Under the pieces are notes generated by a model, which worked only from the letters and a program-made list of their open reading frames with translations, was not told the DNA's origin and searched no databases. The translations under genes were made by a program, and so were the position numbers. A stretch of DNA of 64,000 bases from Bradyrhizobium mercantei (GTDB lineage: Bacteria; Pseudomonadota; Alphaproteobacteria; Rhizobiales; Xanthobacteraceae). Each line of letters begins with the position of its first letter. Positions within the stretch are counted from its first letter, which is position 1. Location: the NCBI RefSeq assembly GCF_001982635.1, contig NZ_MKFI01000008.1:62001-126000 (forward strand). Direction: 5' to 3'. This document shows positions 27,194 through 34,753 of this stretch, one piece after another.

Positions 27194-28189
27194 TCAGCCT
27201 CCCCGCTTCAGGTCGGCCAGCCGCGGCCATGACGGCAGCTCGTCGTCGGCATGCGCGGGCGACGCGGTGCGTTCAGCGGCCCGCAGCTTGGCCGATCGCG
27301 CGCGCGGATTGGCCGATATCTCGGCCTCGCCGGGCACCAGCGGGCGCTTGGTCAGGATCTGAAAGCTCGGCGCGGCCTGTGCGACCTCCGGCAGATGCCG
27401 CGATCCGGCGGAAACCTTGCCGCGCTCGCTGAGGAAATTCTTGACGATGCGGTCTTCCAGCGAATGGAACGAGACCACGGCGAGCCGGCCACCCGGCTTC
27501 AGCACGAGCTCGGCCGCCGCGAGCGCCTGATGCAGCTCGTCGAGCTCTTCATTGACGAAGATGCGCAGCGCCTGGAAGGTGCGCGTCGCCGGATGGATCT
27601 CGTTCGGCTTGGCGCGCACGACCTTTGCGACGATGTCGGCGAGCGCCCCGGTCGTCGTGATCGGCGCGTCCTTGCGCGCGGCAACAATGGCGCGGGCGAC
27701 GCCGCGCGAATGCCGCTCCTCGCCGAAGATATAGATGATGTCGGCGAGCTGTTTCTCGGATGCGGTCGCGACCACGTCGGCCGCGGTCGGGCCGCTCTGT
27801 GCCATCCGCATGTCGAGCGGGCCTCCCAAGCGGAAGGAGAAGCCGCGCTCGGCCTGGTCGAGCTGCATCGAGGAGACGCCGACATCCATCACGACGCCGT
27901 CGACCGCATCGACGCCTTGCGCGGCGCAGACCTCGGCGAGATCAGAGAAGCGGCCCTCGACCAGCGTCAGGCGGCCGCCCGCGCCGTCGACCAGATCGAA
28001 GCCGCCCGTGATCGCGGTGCGGTCGCGGTCGATGCCGATGACGCGCGTCTCGGCAGTGTCGAGAATCATCCGGCTATAGCCGCCGGCGCCGAAGGTCGCG
28101 TCGACATAGATGCCGCCGGCGCGCGGCTCGAGATAGGCGACCGCCTCGCGGCCCAGCACCGAAATGTGACGCGGCGCACGCTCGGTCAT
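27194..28189 (-). CDS. rsmH: 16S rRNA (cytosine1402-N4)-methyltransferase RsmH (MraW)
   Basis: SAM-dependent N4-methylation of C1402 in 16S rRNA. The protein is 331 aa from 'MTERAPRHISVLGREAVAYL', the usual N-terminus. Motifs: 'YVDATFGAGGYSRMIL' (SAM loop), 'VMDVGVSSMQLDQAERGFSF', 'FQALRIFVNEELDELHQAL' and 'LAVVSFHSLEDRIVKNF'. It is the first gene of the cluster; mraZ, which normally precedes it, is not present in the upstream region. Confidence 0.97.
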   Translation of the reverse strand: MTERAPRHISVLGREAVAYLEPRAGGIYVDATFGAGGYSRMILDTAETRVIGIDRDRTAITGGFDLVDGAGGRLTLVEGRFSDLAEVCAAQGVDAVDGVVMDVGVSSMQLDQAERGFSFRLGGPLDMRMAQSGPTAADVVATASEKQLADIIYIFGEERHSRGVARAIVAARKDAPITTTGALADIVAKVVRAKPNEIHPATRTFQALRIFVNEELDELHQALAAAELVLKPGGRLAVVSFHSLEDRIVKNFLSERGKVSAGSRHLPEVAQAAPSFQILTKRPLVPGEAEISANPRARSAKLRAAERTASPAHADDELPSWPRLADLKRGG

Positions 28190-28676
28190 GCGCGGTCCCC
28201 GGGCAGGGCCGCGTAATTGGCATGCAAGCTGGCTGCGCGCCGACTCATTGCGTCTCGAATCCTCGCGCCTTCCATTCCGGCGAAAAAGCCGCTGCGCGAT
28301 ACCAGCGCCAACTCCCGTCCTCGGCCGCAAAACCTGATATCCGACCGGAATTGGGAGGGTTTCCATGGGATTTCGCGCAACAGCGGGGCTCAGCGACCTT
28401 GGGCCGTCCCCCGAAACCGGTTCGGCACTTCACCTCTCAGTAACGGCACTTAACGTTAAGAAAACGTTGATGATCGGTTAGCGGAATCGCGCGACTTTGA
28501 TCCACATTCAAGTGATAGGCTTGACGCCCGCTCCGGGCGTTTTGCGCGGTGCACCTTGCAAAGGTTGGAACCGATAGGCCGATTGCGCGGCCCTGCAGGG
28601 TAAAGGAATAGTAAACGCCAATTTGTTTATCCATATGTCAAAATGCTTTCTCCTGGTTCGGGTTTGAGTGATTCGT
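28190..28676. promoter_or_regulatory. divergent control region rsmH / amidase (487 bases, no gene)
   Basis: This is the only upstream region for the dcw cluster, so its main promoter should be here on the minus strand, with the amidase promoter on the plus strand. The segment 28440-28640 is richer in A+T than its surroundings. It contains a perfect 12-bp palindrome CTTAACGTTAAG (28449-28460) next to a second AACGTT. No MraZ protein gene and no convincing MraZ boxes or full CtrA box were seen. Boundaries of individual promoters cannot be placed. Confidence 0.5.
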
Positions 28677-29540
28677 ATGGCTTCTGGTTCGTCCTCATCC
28701 GGCAACGCTGATTCAAAGCGTCGCGTCCTTCCTGTGCCGAAGGGCGTGGCCGACCTGAGGACGTTCACGCCGGATTCCTCTGTTGCCTCCGACGTAATCC
28801 CGTCGGTGAATTTCGGCGACCGCGCGAATAACCGGCAGCCCGACATGATCGTGCTGCACTATACCGGCATGCCCGACGTCGAGGGCGCGATCGCCCAGCT
28901 TTGCACTGCCGGCACCGAGGTCTCGGCGCATTACATCGTGCTCGAGGACGGTCGCATCGTGCAGTGCGTGCCGGAGAGCAAGCGCGCCTGGCACGCCGGC
29001 GTGTCCGCCTGGGCCGGTGAAGACGACATCAATTCCTGCTCGATCGGCGTCGAGATCGTCAACCGCGGTCACGATTGGGGCTATCCCGATTTCCCACTAC
29101 GCCAGATCGCGGCGGTGATCGCGCTGTGCCGCGGCATCATGCTTCGCCGCAACGTCGCCTCGCATCGCGTGCTCGGCCATTCCGACGTCGCGCCGGGACG
29201 CAAGAAGGATCCCGGCGAGAAATTCCCGTGGCACTCGCTGGCCAATTCCGGTGTCGGGCACTGGGTGCAGCCGGCGCCGATCGTGCGCGGCGATGCGCTG
29301 CAGCTCGGCGCGATCAGCGACAGCGTGTCCAACATGCAGGCCGCGTTCCGCCGCTACGGCTACAACATCCCGACCAACGGCAAGTTCGACGGCCCGACCA
29401 TGGAGGTCGTCACCGCGTTCCAGCGCCACTTCCGCCCCGAGCGCGTCGACGGGATCGCCGACCGTTCCACCATGGCGACGCTGCACGCGCTGCTCGAGAG
29501 CCTGCCGCCGGATGCGGTGGTCGCGGCGAAGGCGAAGTAG
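28677..29540 (+). CDS. N-acetylmuramoyl-L-alanine amidase (Amidase_2 + PG-binding domain)
   Basis: Cleaves the amide bond between MurNAc and the stem peptide. The ATG at 28677 is preferred over an in-frame GTG at 28668 (287 aa). The Amidase_2 (AmpD/AmiD-like) zinc fold shows 'IVLHYTGM' (first His), 'WHAGVSAW', 'SIGVEIVNRG' and 'LGHSDVAPGRKKDPGEKFPW' (second His and Asp ligands). The C-terminal PG_binding_1 domain has 'MQAAFRRYGYNIPTNGKFD' and 'VVTAFQRHFRPERVDG'. No signal peptide is evident, so it may act on cytoplasmic anhydro-muropeptides or use another export route. It is divergent from rsmH and so belongs functionally with cell-wall turnover. Confidence 0.92.
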   Translation: MASGSSSSGNADSKRRVLPVPKGVADLRTFTPDSSVASDVIPSVNFGDRANNRQPDMIVLHYTGMPDVEGAIAQLCTAGTEVSAHYIVLEDGRIVQCVPESKRAWHAGVSAWAGEDDINSCSIGVEIVNRGHDWGYPDFPLRQIAAVIALCRGIMLRRNVASHRVLGHSDVAPGRKKDPGEKFPWHSLANSGVGHWVQPAPIVRGDALQLGAISDSVSNMQAAFRRYGYNIPTNGKFDGPTMEVVTAFQRHFRPERVDGIADRSTMATLHALLESLPPDAVVAAKAK

Positions 29541-29639
29541 CGCTTTCTCGCACTATCCCGCCAAATACGCCTGCGCGAAATGGAACCTTTCACCGCGCGC
29601 CGCCTTCTTACTTGGGGCGGTCCGAGTGGAGATTCGTCC

Positions 29640-29864
29640 ATGTTCAAAGCACTCATCGCGGGAGCTGCCGCCATCGGCCTCATCGTCGCTCCGGTAGCCG
29701 CAGGCGCCATGTCGACCCAGGACAAGTCCATGTCGACGATGCACAAGACCCATAAAGTCCATCATGCGCAGAAGAAGATGGCACCTGGCACCACGACCGG
29801 CATGTCGACTGGAAAGACGACCGACAAGTCGACCGGCGGCGCCAAGGCAAAGACAGGGTACTGA
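29640..29864 (+). CDS. small exported Thr/Lys/Met-rich protein
   Basis: A 74-aa protein from 'MFKALIAGAAAIGLIVAPVA' with a cleavable signal peptide (cleavage near AGA). The mature part is Thr-, Lys- and Met-rich low-complexity sequence ('KSMSTMHKTHKVHHAQKK', 'TTTGMSTGKTTDKSTGG') with several His. A GGAG lies 9-12 bases upstream of the ATG. The function is unknown; similar short exported proteins are annotated as hypothetical in Bradyrhizobium. It follows the amidase by 99 bases. Confidence 0.65.
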   Translation: MFKALIAGAAAIGLIVAPVAAGAMSTQDKSMSTMHKTHKVHHAQKKMAPGTTTGMSTGKTTDKSTGGAKAKTGY

Positions 29865-29932
29865 GCACGTTCAACGCCGCGCGGCACGCCGACCATCGTT
29901 GATGTGAGAGGCGTGCCCTCGAGGACCACGCC

Positions 29933-29960
29933 CGAGATGAGGTGACGTCACCCCATCTCG
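29933..29960. terminator. inverted repeat over the stop of the sigma-factor gene
   Basis: CGAGATGAGGTGAC pairs with GTCACCCCATCTCG (14 bp, one mismatch, no loop bases left over). It lies between two convergent genes and includes the stop codon of the minus-strand sigma gene (29948). A further hairpin GGCACGCC/GGCGTGCC lies at 29883-29917. There is no T-run, so this is a candidate bidirectional terminator only. Confidence 0.4.
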
Positions 29961-31180
29961 GCGATCCGGCGTGCATAGAGCCGGCGCAGCGGCTCGAGCT
30001 GCGTCGCGGCGGTTGCGGCGAGATAGGCCTGCCGCGCCTCGTCCTTGCGGCCGAGGCGGCGCAGCAGATCGGCGCGCACCGCGGGCAGCTGGTCGTATCC
30101 CTTCAACGTGCCGCGCGCATCCAGCGCATCGATCAGATCGAGCGCGCGCGCCGGACCGTCGACCATCGACACCGCGGCGGCGTGGTTGAGCTCGATCACC
30201 GGCGACGGGCTGATGCGCAGCAGCACCTCATAGAGCCCGGCGATCTGCGGCCAGTCGGTATCCTCAAAGCTCGGCGCACGCGCATGCAGCGCGGCGATCG
30301 CGGCCTGCACGGCATAGGATTGCGGCCGGCCCGGCATCTGCAGCGCCTGCTCGACCAAACGCAGGCCTTCGGCGATCTGGTTGCCATCCCACGACGACCG
30401 GTCCTGCTCCTCGAGCAGCACGATATCGCCGCCGGCGGTCTGGCGGCCGGCGCGGCGCGCATCATGCAGCAGCATCAGCGCCAAGAGGCCCTTGATCTCG
30501 CCGCGCGCCGGTATCAGCGCATCGAGCAGCCGCGCCAGCCGGATCGCCTCGCGCGCCAGATCCGGCCGCATCAAATCCTCGCCGGCAGTCGCGGCATAGC
30601 CTTCGGTGAAGACGAGGTAGATCACCGCAAGCACGCCGGCGAGACGCGGCTCCAGCGCCTCGCGCTGCGGCACCTCATAGGGAATGCCCGCTAGCTTGAT
30701 CTTCTGCTTGGCGCGCAGCAGGCGCTGCGCCATCGCGTCCTCGCTCGCCAGAAACGCGCGCGCGACCTGCACGGTCGTCAGCCCACACACCGTGCGCAAG
30801 GTCAGCGCGACCTGGACCTCCGCGGCAAACGACGGATGGCAGCAGGTGAAGATCAGCCGCAGCATGTCGTCGTCGAGCGTCGCATCGGCCGGCTCGGGCG
30901 CTTGCGCATCGAGCAGGATTTGATGCGTCAGTTCCGGCTGCTTGCCGCGAAATGTCGCGGCGCGGCGGACCCGGTCGATCGCCTTGTTGCGGCCGACATT
31001 GACCAGCCAGGCGCGCGGATTGGCGGGGAATTCACCGATCGGCCAGCGTTGCAGCGCCACCGCGAAGGCATCCTGAAGCGCATCCTCGGCGAGATCGAAA
31101 TCGCCGACGAGCCGGATCAGCGTTGCGAGCGCCCGGCCCGCCTCGTCGCGAAACACTTTTTCGATCTGGCTCGGGGTCAT
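29948..31180 (-). CDS. ECF42-type RNA polymerase sigma factor with C-terminal TPR-like domain
   Basis: An alternative sigma factor of 410 aa. Sigma-70 region 2 spans 'DFDLAEDALQDAFAVALQRW' to 'NVGRNKAIDRVRRAA'. Region 4 has 'ALTLRTVCGLTTVQVARAFL' and 'AMAQRLLRAKQKI'. The C-terminal half is a long helical extension (DUF6596, then TPR-like repeats such as 'YEVLLRISPSPVIELNHAAA'), which defines the ECF42/SigJ-like group. These sigmas are typically encoded with a YCII/DGPF protein and no anti-sigma; exactly that partner lies 67 bases upstream on the same strand. The regulon is unknown. Confidence 0.92.
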   Translation of the reverse strand: MTPSQIEKVFRDEAGRALATLIRLVGDFDLAEDALQDAFAVALQRWPIGEFPANPRAWLVNVGRNKAIDRVRRAATFRGKQPELTHQILLDAQAPEPADATLDDDMLRLIFTCCHPSFAAEVQVALTLRTVCGLTTVQVARAFLASEDAMAQRLLRAKQKIKLAGIPYEVPQREALEPRLAGVLAVIYLVFTEGYAATAGEDLMRPDLAREAIRLARLLDALIPARGEIKGLLALMLLHDARRAGRQTAGGDIVLLEEQDRSSWDGNQIAEGLRLVEQALQMPGRPQSYAVQAAIAALHARAPSFEDTDWPQIAGLYEVLLRISPSPVIELNHAAAVSMVDGPARALDLIDALDARGTLKGYDQLPAVRADLLRRLGRKDEARQAYLAATAATQLEPLRRLYARRIAEMG

Positions 31181-31247
31181 GACGATCGATCACGTTTGCG
31201 GCTGCGCAACCGGCGCAGCCGCTCGGTCCATCAGGCTGACGGCGCCA

Positions 31248-31604
31248 TCACGGATTATCGTAGATCATCACCGGCCTGACTTCGATAGAGCCGGTCTTGG
31301 CGCCGGGAATCCGGGCAGCGAGGCCGAGCGCGGTGTCGAGGTCCTTGGCGTCGACCAGATAGTAGCCACCGAGCTGCTCGCGGGTTTCCGCGAACGGCCC
31401 GTCGGTCGTCAGCGTCTTGCCCTCGCGGACCCGCACGGTGGTGGCGGTCGACACCGGCTGCAGCCCGTCGCCCGCCTTGAAGTGCCCGCTCTGGATGATG
31501 GACTGGGTGTAGACGCCGTACTCGGCCGACAATGCCTTGCGGTCGTCGGCATTCATACGGCCATATTCCGCGTCGCTCCGGTAGATCAGCAACAGGTATT
31601 GCAT
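31248..31604 (-). CDS. YCII/DGPF-domain protein, partner of the ECF42 sigma factor
   Basis: A 118-aa protein from 'MQYLLLIYRSDAEYG'; the frame extends 20 codons further but the YCII domain begins here. It has a ferredoxin-like fold with the conserved 'TTDGPFAETREQLGGYYLVD' block and 'ALGLAARIPGAKTGSIEVRP'. DGPF proteins accompany ECF42 sigma factors across bacteria, but their biochemical role is not established. It is transcribed ahead of the sigma gene, probably in one operon. Confidence 0.9.
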   Translation of the reverse strand: MQYLLLIYRSDAEYGRMNADDRKALSAEYGVYTQSIIQSGHFKAGDGLQPVSTATTVRVREGKTLTTDGPFAETREQLGGYYLVDAKDLDTALGLAARIPGAKTGSIEVRPVMIYDNP

Positions 31605-31715
31605 CTCATCTCTCCTCTTGATCGGCTGGATCGCCGACACCCAGTCGAACAGGCGACAGGCCAAACGACATCTTCAGGATAATTTATTTTGGCCGCCTTG
31701 GCGGCCGTAATCCGC

Positions 31716-31744
31716 TTGACGGGACCGGCCGAAACCCCCATGCC
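31716..31744 (+). promoter_or_regulatory. probable sigma-70-type promoter of rnpB
   Basis: CTTGACG (-35, TTGACG at 31716-31721) is followed after a 17-base spacer by a poor -10 (CATGCC, 31739-31744), placing the start at about 31751-31753. This coincides with the first base of RNase P helix P1, which supports the assignment. Confidence 0.5.
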
Positions 31745-31752
31745 ATGGGCGT

Positions 31753-32161
31753 CAGTCGGCCGGACGGCCGCTCCCGCAAGCGCCGAAAGGCCGCGGGGGA
31801 GGAAAGTCCGGGCTCCATCGACATGCGGTGCCGGATAACATCCGGCGGGGGTGACCCCAGGGAAAGTGCCACAGAGAACGAACCGCTTCCTCCTCGGAGG
31901 AAGTAAGGGTGAAAAGGTGCGGTAAGAGCGCACCGCGTCTCCGGCAACGGAAACGGCATGGCAAACCACACCGGGAGCAAGACCGAATAGGGACGGCAAC
32001 GCGGTTAGTTCGCGCACGCGCGATAACACCGCAGGGCGATGTCAGGCCCGCCGTCCGGGTAGGTTGCCCGAGGCAAGGTGCAAGCCTTGCCCCAGAGGAA
32101 TGGCCGTCGCGTACCATTCGCGAGAATGGTGCCCTACAGAACCCGGCTTACAGGCCGGCTG
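31753..32161 (+). ncRNA. rnpB: RNase P RNA (type A)
   Basis: Catalytic RNA that removes 5' leaders from pre-tRNAs. It contains the hallmark GAGGAAAGTCCGGGCTCC (about 31799-31816), the mid-molecule elements GGTGAAAAGGTGCGGTAAGAG (split here as GGTGAAAAGG and TGCGGTAAGAG, 31908-31928), and the 3' block CCCTACAGAACCCGGCTTAC. Helix P1 pairs CAGTCGGCC (31753-31761) with GGCCGGCTG (32153-32161), with one G-U pair, which sets both ends. The length of about 409 nt fits alphaproteobacterial type A RNA. Nearby open frames on either strand are spurious. Confidence 0.96.
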
Positions 32162-32165
32162 ATAC

Positions 32166-32220
32166 TCTAAAGCGTTTTCGAGCGAAGTGGATTTCCGGTT
32201 CGCGTGAAGAAAACGCGTCT
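32166..32220. repeat. dispersed repeat directly after rnpB
   Basis: TCTAAAGCGTTTTCGAGCG... runs to ...GCGTGAAGAAAACGCGTC. It has inverted ends GCGTTTTC and GAAAACGC. I recognise the wording as a frequent small intergenic repeat in Bradyrhizobium/Rhodopseudomonas (memory, not searched). It begins 5 bases after the RNase P RNA 3' end and could fold as a hairpin that ends rnpB transcription. Confidence 0.65.
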
Positions 32221-32326
32221 TGAAGATGGAGTATGAGGGGCTCGGCGCAACACGCCGGGCCCCTCGCCATTTTGGCCGCCACCAATGCATCCCATTTGCT
32301 AAACTGCCTCGCGCGGAGGATCGCAG

Positions 32327-32506
32327 ATGGACCTTCAGAAGATCATGGCGAAGGCACGAGACGTCGCCAAGAGCAGCGGCACCATCACTGCCGAACAGCT
32401 CAACGGGATGTGTCCCAACAATATGCAGCCCGAAGACATCGCGGCCCTCTTTACGGCTCTGCGCGCCGAGGGCATTCGACTCAAGGACGACGAAGCAGAG
32501 AAGTAA
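32327..32506 (+). CDS. 59-aa stand-alone sigma-70 region 1.1-like protein
   Basis: The reading frame ATG 32327 to TAA 32506 encodes 59 residues: 'MDLQKIMAKARDVAKSSGTI', 'TAEQLNGMCPNNMQPEDIAA', 'LFTALRAEGIRLKDDEAEK'. The order helix, 'G-T-I-T-A-E-Q-L-N', 'P-E-D-I-A-A-L', 'L-R-A-E-G-I-R-L' matches the sigma-70 region 1.1 fold, which in full sigma factors mimics DNA in the RNA polymerase channel. Here no sigma domain follows. A GCGGAGGA ribosome site lies 6 bases upstream. Region 1.1 alone could bind RNA polymerase or DNA-binding partners; that is inference. It is followed 66 bases later by a basic protein on the same strand. Confidence 0.75.
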   Translation: MDLQKIMAKARDVAKSSGTITAEQLNGMCPNNMQPEDIAALFTALRAEGIRLKDDEAEK

Positions 32507-32572
32507 GGACTACGCGTGGAACTGGACGTGTCTTTCTGCCCGAGATTCAAGCAATCAAACGGAGGAATGGTA

Positions 32573-33100
32573 ATGTCGGTCGCCTGCAAGTTCGAGCGCA
32601 GCATTCTCAGCCACGAGGAATACGAGGCCATCCGCCCGACGCATCACCCCGCCATCTACGGCGTCGAGGTGGCTGAACTCGAGGCGATGCGACCGCGCTT
32701 GCGCAAGATGCGCGACAAGGAGCGAACGGTCGGCCGCCACAAGCAGCGCGAAAGCCGCGGCAAGGCCGAGCCGCGCGGGACGAGCTTTCCGGGAACCGCC
32801 AAGCATGCATCGGAACGGAAGCAGGTGTTCGCGGCGGCGCTGAAGCGGGTCAACACCGAGCTCAGGCGTCAGCACAATCTGGCGGCCCGGACCGCACATA
32901 TCGACGCGGCGCGAAAGGCCCTCGCACTGCACCGGGCCGCGAACTTCACGACCCGTCCCGCGGCCGGAGCCACCGCGGGCGAAGGCATGGCGCCGAAGCC
33001 GAGCGAACGCCGGAGAAAGATCATTGCAGGCGCCAAGATCGGACGGGTGTCGCAGGCGACGAAAGTCGCTCAGGCCGTGCGCGACGCGCGCGGTGCCTGA
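32573..33100 (+). CDS. basic protein of unknown function downstream of the sigma-1.1 mini-protein
   Basis: The start 'MSVACKFERSILSHEEYEAI' at 32573 (175 aa) is preferred because GGAGG lies 7 bases upstream; an in-frame start at 32516 has none. The N-terminal 60 residues look conserved-type ('THHPAIYGVEVAELEAMRPR'). A strongly basic helical part follows ('LRKMRDKERTVGRHKQRESRG', slightly over-split here), then Ala/Arg-rich sequence. The net charge is very high, which suggests nucleic-acid binding, but no named domain was recognised. It is likely in one transcript with the 59-aa gene. Confidence 0.7.
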   Translation: MSVACKFERSILSHEEYEAIRPTHHPAIYGVEVAELEAMRPRLRKMRDKERTVGRHKQRESRGKAEPRGTSFPGTAKHASERKQVFAAALKRVNTELRRQHNLAARTAHIDAARKALALHRAANFTTRPAAGATAGEGMAPKPSERRRKIIAGAKIGRVSQATKVAQAVRDARGA

Positions 33101-33133
33101 CACAAACGATCGCGCCTGATCCGTTCCGGCGCG

Positions 33134-33850
33134 TCAGGCCGCGATCTCCTGCAGCATCGCCATCAGCGCCTCCGGCGCGGTGACGTTCGGCGAGTGGCTG
33201 GCGTCGATCTCGAGATGGCGCCAGCCGGCTTCGTTCTTCGTGCGTTTCGCAAACTGCGCGAACGTGTCGGCTTGCGTGGCACGGGTGGCGTAGATGTAGC
33301 TGCGCGGCAGGCGCGTCTCGCCGTGTTTCAAATGCAATTTTTGCTCGAAGCACTTGATCGGCATGGCGACGCGGCGCGCACTCAGCCATTCGACGTCGGC
33401 GGGAGACGTATCCGGCGGCGTCGCCATCGGCGGGATGCGCCAGCCGTCGCCGCTGCGCGCCGCTTCGCGCATGCTCGTGATCGCGACTTCGTTGAGGTCG
33501 AACAGCGACTGGCCGTCGCGCGGCACGAAGGCGTCGATATAGATCAGCTGCGCGATCCGCTCGCGCGCCCGGTCGGCAACGCCGGTCGCGACCATGCCGC
33601 CGTAGGAATGGCCGACCAGCACGATGTCGCGCAGATCCTCATAGGAAATGACACCGAGCATGTCCTGGATATGCGCTTCGAGGTCGAGCTCCCGATGCGC
33701 GAGATGCGCGCGCTCGCCGAGCCCGGTGTAGCTCGGCGTGATCAGCCGGTGCCCGGCGGCCTGCATCAGGGGATGCATCTTCTTCCACGCCCATCCTGCC
33801 GACCAGGCGCCGTGACAGACCAGAAATGTCTTGGATGAACTCGCAGTCAT
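33134..33850 (-). CDS. alpha/beta hydrolase
   Basis: A 238-aa soluble hydrolase from 'MTASSSKTFLVCHGAWSAGW'. The oxyanion-loop 'CHGAW', the nucleophile elbow 'VGHSYGGM' (Ser) and the C-terminal His in 'EIDASHSPNVTAPEAL' identify the fold. It resembles the plant-type salicylate-esterase/hydroxynitrile lyase-like group of bacterial alpha/beta hydrolases, so an esterase is the best guess. The upstream in-frame Met at 33934 lacks a clear ribosome site. It is divergent from the TauE gene and has no informative operon partner. Confidence 0.85.
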   Translation of the reverse strand: MTASSSKTFLVCHGAWSAGWAWKKMHPLMQAAGHRLITPSYTGLGERAHLAHRELDLEAHIQDMLGVISYEDLRDIVLVGHSYGGMVATGVADRARERIAQLIYIDAFVPRDGQSLFDLNEVAITSMREAARSGDGWRIPPMATPPDTSPADVEWLSARRVAMPIKCFEQKLHLKHGETRLPRSYIYATRATQADTFAQFAKRTKNEAGWRHLEIDASHSPNVTAPEALMAMLQEIAA

Positions 33851-33958
33851 GGGGATGCTTCCATTCCGATTATCGTTGATGAGCCGCGATTTTGAAGTGT
33901 ACCCACAGCCAGCGTCGTGTAAACGTCGCGGCAACGATCAAAAACAACGAGATGAGGA

Positions 33959-34702
33959 ATGAACCCGGCGAGCTACGCCATCCTGTTCTTCGGCGCGCTT
34001 GCCGGCGGTTTCGTCTCCGGGCTCGCCGGCTTCGGCACCGCGCTGATGGCGCTCGGCATCTGGCTCTATGTGCTGCCGCCGACGCTGGCGGTACCGCTGG
34101 TGCTGGTCTGCTCGGTCATCGCGCAGGTTTCGACGCTGCCGTCGATCTGGAAGAGCATCGATTTCCGCCTGGTCTGGCCATTCGTCATCGGCGGCCTCGC
34201 CGGCGTGCCGATCGGCATCCTGCTGATCGCGCGAGCCGACCCCGAGGTCTTCAAGCTGACGGTCGGCGTTTTCCTGTTGTTGTTTCCAACCCTGCTGTTC
34301 CTGCAACGCAAGCCGATGTCGATTTCGTTCGGCGGCAAATGGGCCGACGGCGCGATCGGATTTGCCGGCGGCATCCTCGGCGGCCTCGCCGGACTGTCCG
34401 GCCCGCTGCCGATCCTGTGGGCGAGCGTGCGCGGCTGGGGCAAGCAGCAGCGCCGCGGCGTGTTCCAGATCTTCAACTTCACGATCCTGGCGGCCGCACT
34501 TCTGGTCCAGATCGCAAGCGGCCTGGTGAAACCCGAACTGATCTGGCTCGTGGCCTGCGCATTTCCGGGAACGCTGCTCGGCGCCTGGATCGGCGCCCGG
34601 CTCTATCACGCGCTCAGCGACCGCAATTTCTCCGACGTCGTGCTGGTGCTGCTGTTCCTCTCCGGCGTGGCGCTGGTGTGGAACGGGCTGGCTCCGAAAT
34701 GA
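33959..34702 (+). CDS. TauE/SafE-family sulfite/anion exporter
   Basis: A 247-aa inner-membrane permease with about eight helices. The two-repeat fold is visible as 'GALAGGFVSGLAGFGTALMAL' (slightly over two helices' boundary) near the N-terminus and 'GFAGGILGGLAGLSGPLPILW' in the second half. The family exports sulfite, sulfoacetate or related organic anions. A GATGAGGA ribosome site precedes the ATG. No sulfur-metabolism genes lie nearby, so the substrate is open. Confidence 0.9.
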   Translation: MNPASYAILFFGALAGGFVSGLAGFGTALMALGIWLYVLPPTLAVPLVLVCSVIAQVSTLPSIWKSIDFRLVWPFVIGGLAGVPIGILLIARADPEVFKLTVGVFLLLFPTLLFLQRKPMSISFGGKWADGAIGFAGGILGGLAGLSGPLPILWASVRGWGKQQRRGVFQIFNFTILAAALLVQIASGLVKPELIWLVACAFPGTLLGAWIGARLYHALSDRNFSDVVLVLLFLSGVALVWNGLAPK

Positions 34703-34753
34703 CGCGTCGACGCGTGGCTGCCAGAGATCATCTGTCAACCACGCGCCATCGCT

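Noticed and set aside
28340..28400. TGGGA words upstream of the dcw cluster as MraZ boxes
   Set aside because: Only two words, with wrong spacing and on the opposite strand from rsmH transcription. No MraZ gene is present.
31586..32290. Several open frames on both strands around 31.6-32.3 kb
   Set aside because: They overlap the RNase P RNA gene, which has the conserved core and a closing P1 helix. The DNA there is structured RNA, not protein-coding.
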